In this document: positions 7,261-10,441 of the stretch, piece after piece | Position numbering within the stretch: the stretch's first letter is position 1 | Layout of the letters: each line of letters opens with the position of its first letter | Assembly: GCA_945827565.1 (NCBI GenBank) | Contig: CALZNR010000022.1 | Coordinates: 1-10,441 of the forward strand | Length of the DNA stretch: 10,441 nt | From: an uncultured Prevotella sp. | Lineage (GTDB): Bacteria > Bacteroidota > Bacteroidia > Bacteroidales > Bacteroidaceae | Reading direction: 5' to 3' | Notes under the pieces: model-generated | Told to the model about the DNA's origin: nothing | The model's database searches: none | What the model saw: only the letters and a program-made list of their open reading frames with translations | Made by a program: the position numbers and the translations under genes

Positions 7261-7300
7261 AAAAAGCGCCTTGGAAGTGTAGAATGCACTCCCAAGGCGC
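7261..7300 (-). terminator. Intrinsic terminator of the PL11 lyase gene
   Basis: Read on the minus strand, a GC-rich hairpin begins 16 bases after the lyase stop codon. The outer stem is nine perfect pairs (7266-7274 with 7292-7300), then one A/C mismatch (7275 with 7291), four more pairs and a wobble, around a five-base loop (7281-7285). It is followed by five Ts (7265 to 7261). This is a classic Rho-independent terminator for the minus strand. It separates the lyase transcript from the clpS operon downstream. The plus strand lacks a strong T-run after the hairpin. Confidence 0.88.
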
Positions 7301-7315
7301 CGTCAGTAGTTTTAG

Positions 7316-10081
7316 TTATCTTGTCAATAATTTGCCGTTTTTGATGACGATGCCCTTGTAGGCGTGGCTGACGCGCTGTCCCGAGAGGTTGAACATGCGG
7401 TTATCGTTGTGCGGATGCAGCCTGTCGGTGTCCACATGGCTGATGCCTGTGGTGCCAGTCACATAGTCGGGAAGGTAGAAACTGAGGTGTGGCGGCTGGT
7501 TGTATGCCGCGGTCTGCCACACCGTTGCCATGCGATAGTGGTGGTCGTGCATGAGGCATGGCACCTTGTAATCAGAGGTGTAGGGTGTGGAGAAGATGTA
7601 AAGGTGCGAGCGAGTGGCCTTGTCGTAGTAGATCTGCTCCTCTCTCCAGTCGCCAAAGATGTCGGCCTGAAGGTTGGGAGTGTATTTGATGAGGTTGGTG
7701 CCGATGCCATACACCGAAGGCATGTCAACGATGGCCGACTGTCCTTTCGTCACTCCTTTCCACTTATATATGATGCCTGTCTCGGTAATCTCCTCCTGCA
7801 GGTCGCCGTCCCAGTAGGTGCGGAAGTTGGCAGACGGGCGTTTGCTGCCCACAATCTCGCCCTCTGCAGTGTAGAAATTGGAACCATATCCCCAGTATTC
7901 GCAACCCCGGTAGTTCTCGTCCACGTCGGCACACACTCCGCGTCCCACGTCGCTGCCCGTATATTCGCCGCTGATGTGCTCGCCAGTCAGTGCGTCGTGC
8001 ATCTCTATTCCATATTTTGCCGTGGTTTCTTCGTGCACCATCATCACCTCCAATCCAGGTCTGTCGGGCATCAAGTCGCCTACGTGCATGGCATCTCCGT
8101 GCCCCAGTCCCGTGCGATATATCAGCGAACCGTCGTCATCGATGGCACATGAACCGTAGATAATCTCGTCGCGCAGGTCGCCATCCACGTCAGCCACCTG
8201 CACGGTGTGTGCCCCTTCGGCGTAGGCCCCGATGCCTCCGCATGTACTGCTGTGCAGCCATTTGGTCTTCAATTCCTTTCCGTCAAAATCCACTGCCCAC
8301 AGAAAGGCTGCGGTATAGTAGCCGCGGCACATCACTAACGAGGCATGTTCGCCGTCAAGGTATGCCACGGCGGCCAGATAGCGTTCGGAGCGGTTGCCAT
8401 AGGAGTCGCCCCATTCAGTGTTGCTGATGATGTTGTGTGCAGGCTGATAGTGTGTGGTGGCCAATGCCTCGCCCGTCAGACCGCTGAACACTGTGAGGTA
8501 TTCCGGACCGGTGGTGATGGTTCCCAGACTTGATGCCGCCGCAGATCGATAGTCGGCATCGGCCTTGTCGTCGCCCAACAGCACGTAGTTTCCCTTGCCG
8601 TCGATGGTGCCCGGTGCCGTCTTGCACGCCAATTCGGCCTTCCCGTCGCCATCCAAGTCATACACCATCAGCTGGGTATAGTGGGCACCTGCGCGGATGT
8701 TCTTCCCCAAATCGATGCGCCACAGATGGGTACCGTCCATCCTGTAGCCGTCGATGAGCACCGGACCGGTATAGCTCACCTGCGAGTTGTCTTTCTGACC
8801 GGCACCTGTGGGCGATGAGTTCTTCTCCTCACCGTAGTTGCAGGGGTCCCATTTCATAATGATTTCGTATTCATTGTCGCCGTCCACGTCGGCCACCATG
8901 CAGTCGCCTGGCACGTATTCATACTTTCCCGATGGTGTTTCTCCGCTCTCCGGACGGTTGATGGGAATGTCCAAATAGCCTTTCTTCAGCATCAGGGCGC
9001 TGGCCGTTTCCATCACCATACCGTTGCTAATGGCCTCCACCACGTATTCGTCGGTGTCTTTCCCCGCCTTGTCCAGCAGGTTGGTTTTGTTGCTGATAGG
9101 ACTGTTGTTAAGTTTCGTTCCGTTGCGATACACGTTGAAGGCGATGTCTTCGGGGTCGTTGATGAGCCAGCGCCAGTTCACCAAATAGCCCGTACTTGTC
9201 TTGGTTGCGATGGCTCCGCGCGACAGTTTTTCCGGGTCGAGCACAAAGGGTCTGCCCGCATAAGGCAAGTGTAGCGGTACCTCTATGTAGGCTTCTGCCA
9301 CTTCAGAGCGCATCATTCCCTCTTTCACTGCATACGCCCTGATGCGGCACGAGCGTCCCGGGCTCACCTTACCCTGGTAGGGGATGGCATAATCCCAGGC
9401 GTTGGCGTGGTCCACTATACAATAATATATATAGGCACCCTCCGTGGAGCAGTTCACAGTGAACGAAGTTCCGTCTATTGCAATCTCTGGCTTGGCCACG
9501 GGTTCTCCCTCGCCGGGCGACAGCACCGTGACGGATTGTATGATTACTCCTGCCGTGGGGGTGAAGCCCACCTCCCCGTCCTCTTTCACCGTAAACTCGT
9601 ATGTTTTGTACGAAGAGGTGGTATAAGTGTCTTTGCCCACCAAGCCCGTCATGTTGCTGATGGCCATGATGCCGGCCGAATTTTTGGAAGATGACTTGAT
9701 CTTCACCTCCACCACATGTCCCTTCTTCTGTGTTCTGATTTTCACTTCCGCCGAGTTCTGCAGCTGCATCCCGTTGTTGCTCGATTCCTTCTTCCACAAC
9801 AGCAGGTTGCCTGCGCTCACTCCTTTGCCGATGCTGATGCCTTCGTATTCGGCAATGATGCTTCCGTTGGCTTTCAGGGGCGAGCCGTCTGTGTCAAACT
9901 TGCTCATATATCGCCCTTTCGTGTTCCATTCCCAGTGCTCTGTGTCGGCCTCAAGATTGGTTACCGACTCCACGCTCAGAGCCTTGAAGTTCCATGTTTT
10001 GATGGTGTCATAGCCGTTCTGCGCCATCAGCACCGAACAGCTTAGCAGGGCAAACAGTAAGAAAATGCACTTGTATTTCAT
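7316..10081 (-). CDS. Secreted rhamnogalacturonan lyase, polysaccharide lyase family 11, multi-domain
   Basis: Cleaves the rhamnogalacturonan I backbone of pectin by beta-elimination, probably at the cell surface or in the periplasm. From ATG 10081 it has 921 residues; an in-frame TTG ten codons earlier is less likely because MKYKCIFLLFALLSCSVLMAQ is a good signal peptide beginning at the ATG. Order: signal peptide 1-21; an unassigned beta-rich domain at about 25-187 (WNFKALSVESVTNLEAD), resembling N-terminal modules I recall on Prevotella pectinases; a chitobiase-C-like Ig domain at about 195-268; the PL11 N-terminal Ig-like domain at about 284-366 (GYLVNWRW, FNVYRNG); the beta-propeller lyase at about 390-875 with Ca-binding VADVDGD (396-402), VYDLDGDG (473-480), VADVDGD (629-635), plus WGDSYGNR (557-564), MCRGYYT (584-590), GHGDAMHVGDL (660-670) and FGDWREEQI (809-817); and tail MFNLSGQRV...YKGIVIKNGK (896-917), like a short type IX sorting tail. 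Single-domain PL11 enzymes have about 600 residues. Confidence 0.93.
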   Translation of the reverse strand: MKYKCIFLLFALLSCSVLMAQNGYDTIKTWNFKALSVESVTNLEADTEHWEWNTKGRYMSKFDTDGSPLKANGSIIAEYEGISIGKGVSAGNLLLWKKESSNNGMQLQNSAEVKIRTQKKGHVVEVKIKSSSKNSAGIMAISNMTGLVGKDTYTTSSYKTYEFTVKEDGEVGFTPTAGVIIQSVTVLSPGEGEPVAKPEIAIDGTSFTVNCSTEGAYIYYCIVDHANAWDYAIPYQGKVSPGRSCRIRAYAVKEGMMRSEVAEAYIEVPLHLPYAGRPFVLDPEKLSRGAIATKTSTGYLVNWRWLINDPEDIAFNVYRNGTKLNNSPISNKTNLLDKAGKDTDEYVVEAISNGMVMETASALMLKKGYLDIPINRPESGETPSGKYEYVPGDCMVADVDGDNEYEIIMKWDPCNYGEEKNSSPTGAGQKDNSQVSYTGPVLIDGYRMDGTHLWRIDLGKNIRAGAHYTQLMVYDLDGDGKAELACKTAPGTIDGKGNYVLLGDDKADADYRSAAASSLGTITTGPEYLTVFSGLTGEALATTHYQPAHNIISNTEWGDSYGNRSERYLAAVAYLDGEHASLVMCRGYYTAAFLWAVDFDGKELKTKWLHSSTCGGIGAYAEGAHTVQVADVDGDLRDEIIYGSCAIDDDGSLIYRTGLGHGDAMHVGDLMPDRPGLEVMMVHEETTAKYGIEMHDALTGEHISGEYTGSDVGRGVCADVDENYRGCEYWGYGSNFYTAEGEIVGSKRPSANFRTYWDGDLQEEITETGIIYKWKGVTKGQSAIVDMPSVYGIGTNLIKYTPNLQADIFGDWREEQIYYDKATRSHLYIFSTPYTSDYKVPCLMHDHHYRMATVWQTAAYNQPPHLSFYLPDYVTGTTGISHVDTDRLHPHNDNRMFNLSGQRVSHAYKGIVIKNGKLLTR

Positions 10082-10098
10082 TAGGTTTGAATTTTGGG

Positions 10099-10106
10099 CA
10101 AAGGTA
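10099..10106 (-). promoter_or_regulatory. Putative -7 promoter element of the PL11 lyase gene
   Basis: The minus strand reads TACCTTTG, matching TAnnTTTG, 17 bases upstream of the chosen ATG at 10081. This position also supports ATG 10081 over the TTG at 10111, which would lie upstream of the promoter. The leader would be only about ten bases. A convincing -33 TTTG is not visible at normal spacing, so the promoter may depend on an activator, as expected for a polysaccharide-utilisation gene. Confidence 0.55.
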
Positions 10107-10321
10107 GTCAATTTGCCAGTATGTGCGGTGGATTATTTGACTGAAAAGGGAGGAGAAATGGAAAATAAAGGGTTGAAAGGTGAAATTGTGCCTGCTGAAA
10201 TGTGTATTTGCAGAAAAATTCCACATCTATTACTACAACATGCGATTCACATCCACTGCAAACCGTTTGGTGCTGAATGCCCCCTTGTGCCGGAATTTCC
10301 TATCGTTTGGCCGTTATTTTT
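10107..10321. other. Intergenic region between divergent transcription units
   Basis: No coding frame with family resemblance is visible here. The stretch 10140-10220 is purine-rich on the plus strand. Two copies of CGTTTGG lie exactly 40 bases apart (10264-10270 and 10304-10310), the first inside the near-palindrome CAAACCGTTTG (10259-10269). These might be regulator sites upstream of the rightward promoter, but the evidence is thin. Confidence 0.3.
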
Positions 10322-10352
10322 TTTGCGGTTACCAATAAAAACCCTACATTTG
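10322..10352 (+). promoter_or_regulatory. Bacteroidetes-type promoter reading off the contig end
   Basis: TTTG at 10322-10325 and TACATTTG at 10345-10352 are separated by exactly 19 bases. This fits the Bacteroidetes consensus TTTG-N19 to 21-TAnnTTTG on both boxes and the spacing, and is the best promoter in the window. Transcription would start near 10359 and run rightward, but genomic sequence ends at about 10395, before any start codon of a recognisable gene. A T-run (10317-10324) overlaps the -33 box. Confidence 0.7.
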
Positions 10353-10395
10353 CCTTTGGAAACAGATAAGAGAATCATTCCAATAACACAATATC

Positions 10396-10441
10396 CTGTC
10401 TCTTATACACATCTGACGCTGCCGACGATATGCAGTGTGTA
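10396..10441 (+). other. Illumina Nextera adapter, i5 index and start of P5 (sequencing artefact)
   Basis: Positions 10396-10414 are CTGTCTCTTATACACATCT, the Tn5 mosaic end used in Nextera libraries. The next 14 bases (10415-10428) complete the reverse complement of the Nextera Read 1 adapter. TATGCAGT (10429-10436) is the reverse complement of ACTGCATA, the Nextera i5 index 506. GTGTA (10437-10441) begins the reverse complement of the P5 sequence. This is unremoved library adapter, not genome, and not a natural Tn5/IS50 end. True genomic sequence stops at about 10395. Confidence 0.98.

Noticed and set aside
7364..8152. A 262-codon plus-strand frame opposite the PL11 lyase
   Set aside because: Antisense to the conserved propeller domain, with no promoter that fits and no family resemblance.
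10082..10111. Start of the lyase at the TTG at 10111
   Set aside because: It would add ten residues ahead of a good signal peptide and would lie upstream of the putative -7 element at 10099-10106.
10396..10414. A Tn5/IS50-like mosaic end at the right edge
   Set aside because: It is followed directly by the rest of the Nextera adapter, a known i5 index and P5 bases, so it comes from library preparation and is not a natural transposon.

Overview
The window looks like one end of a draft contig from a Bacteroidales bacterium, most likely Prevotella or a close relative. Three things point there: the protein families present, promoter -7 elements of the Bacteroidetes TAnnTTTG type with no clear Shine-Dalgarno sequences, and a short C-terminal tail on the secreted lyase (MFNLSGQRV...YKGIVIKNGKL) of a kind common on exported Prevotella proteins. 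The genus is an inference. The last 46 bases are not genomic: they are Illumina Nextera adapter, an i5 index and the start of P5.

Positions 1-3703 hold a tightly packed plus-strand run of four genes: the 3' part of xanthine phosphoribosyltransferase (xpt), an AGCS-family sodium/alanine symporter, a SpoU/TrmH-type RNA 2'-O-ribose methyltransferase, and an endonuclease/exonuclease/phosphatase (EEP) family protein. The gaps are 21, 28 and 4 bases, so they are probably co-transcribed from a promoter before the window. They do not form one obvious pathway. A convergent junction (3704-3830) holds a nested imperfect hairpin.

Positions 3831-7124 on the minus strand are an overlapping operon read clpS, clpA, aat. 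It encodes three parts of the bacterial Leu/N-degron pathway: Aat adds Leu/Phe to N-terminal Lys/Arg, ClpS recognises the resulting N-degron, and ClpA unfolds the substrate for ClpP, which is encoded elsewhere. A -7 promoter element lies upstream of clpS.

Positions 7261-10106 on the minus strand hold a secreted, multi-domain family PL11 rhamnogalacturonan lyase with its own -7 element and a strong intrinsic terminator. Its role is breakdown of the pectin rhamnogalacturonan I backbone. Divergent from it, at 10322-10352, is a well-formed Bacteroidetes promoter on the plus strand whose gene is cut off by the contig end.

I see no mobile element, CRISPR array, tRNA or rRNA, and no clearly new biological system. 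The most useful observations are the adapter contamination, the compact N-degron operon, the divergent first ATPase site of ClpA, and the extra N-terminal modules of the PL11 enzyme.
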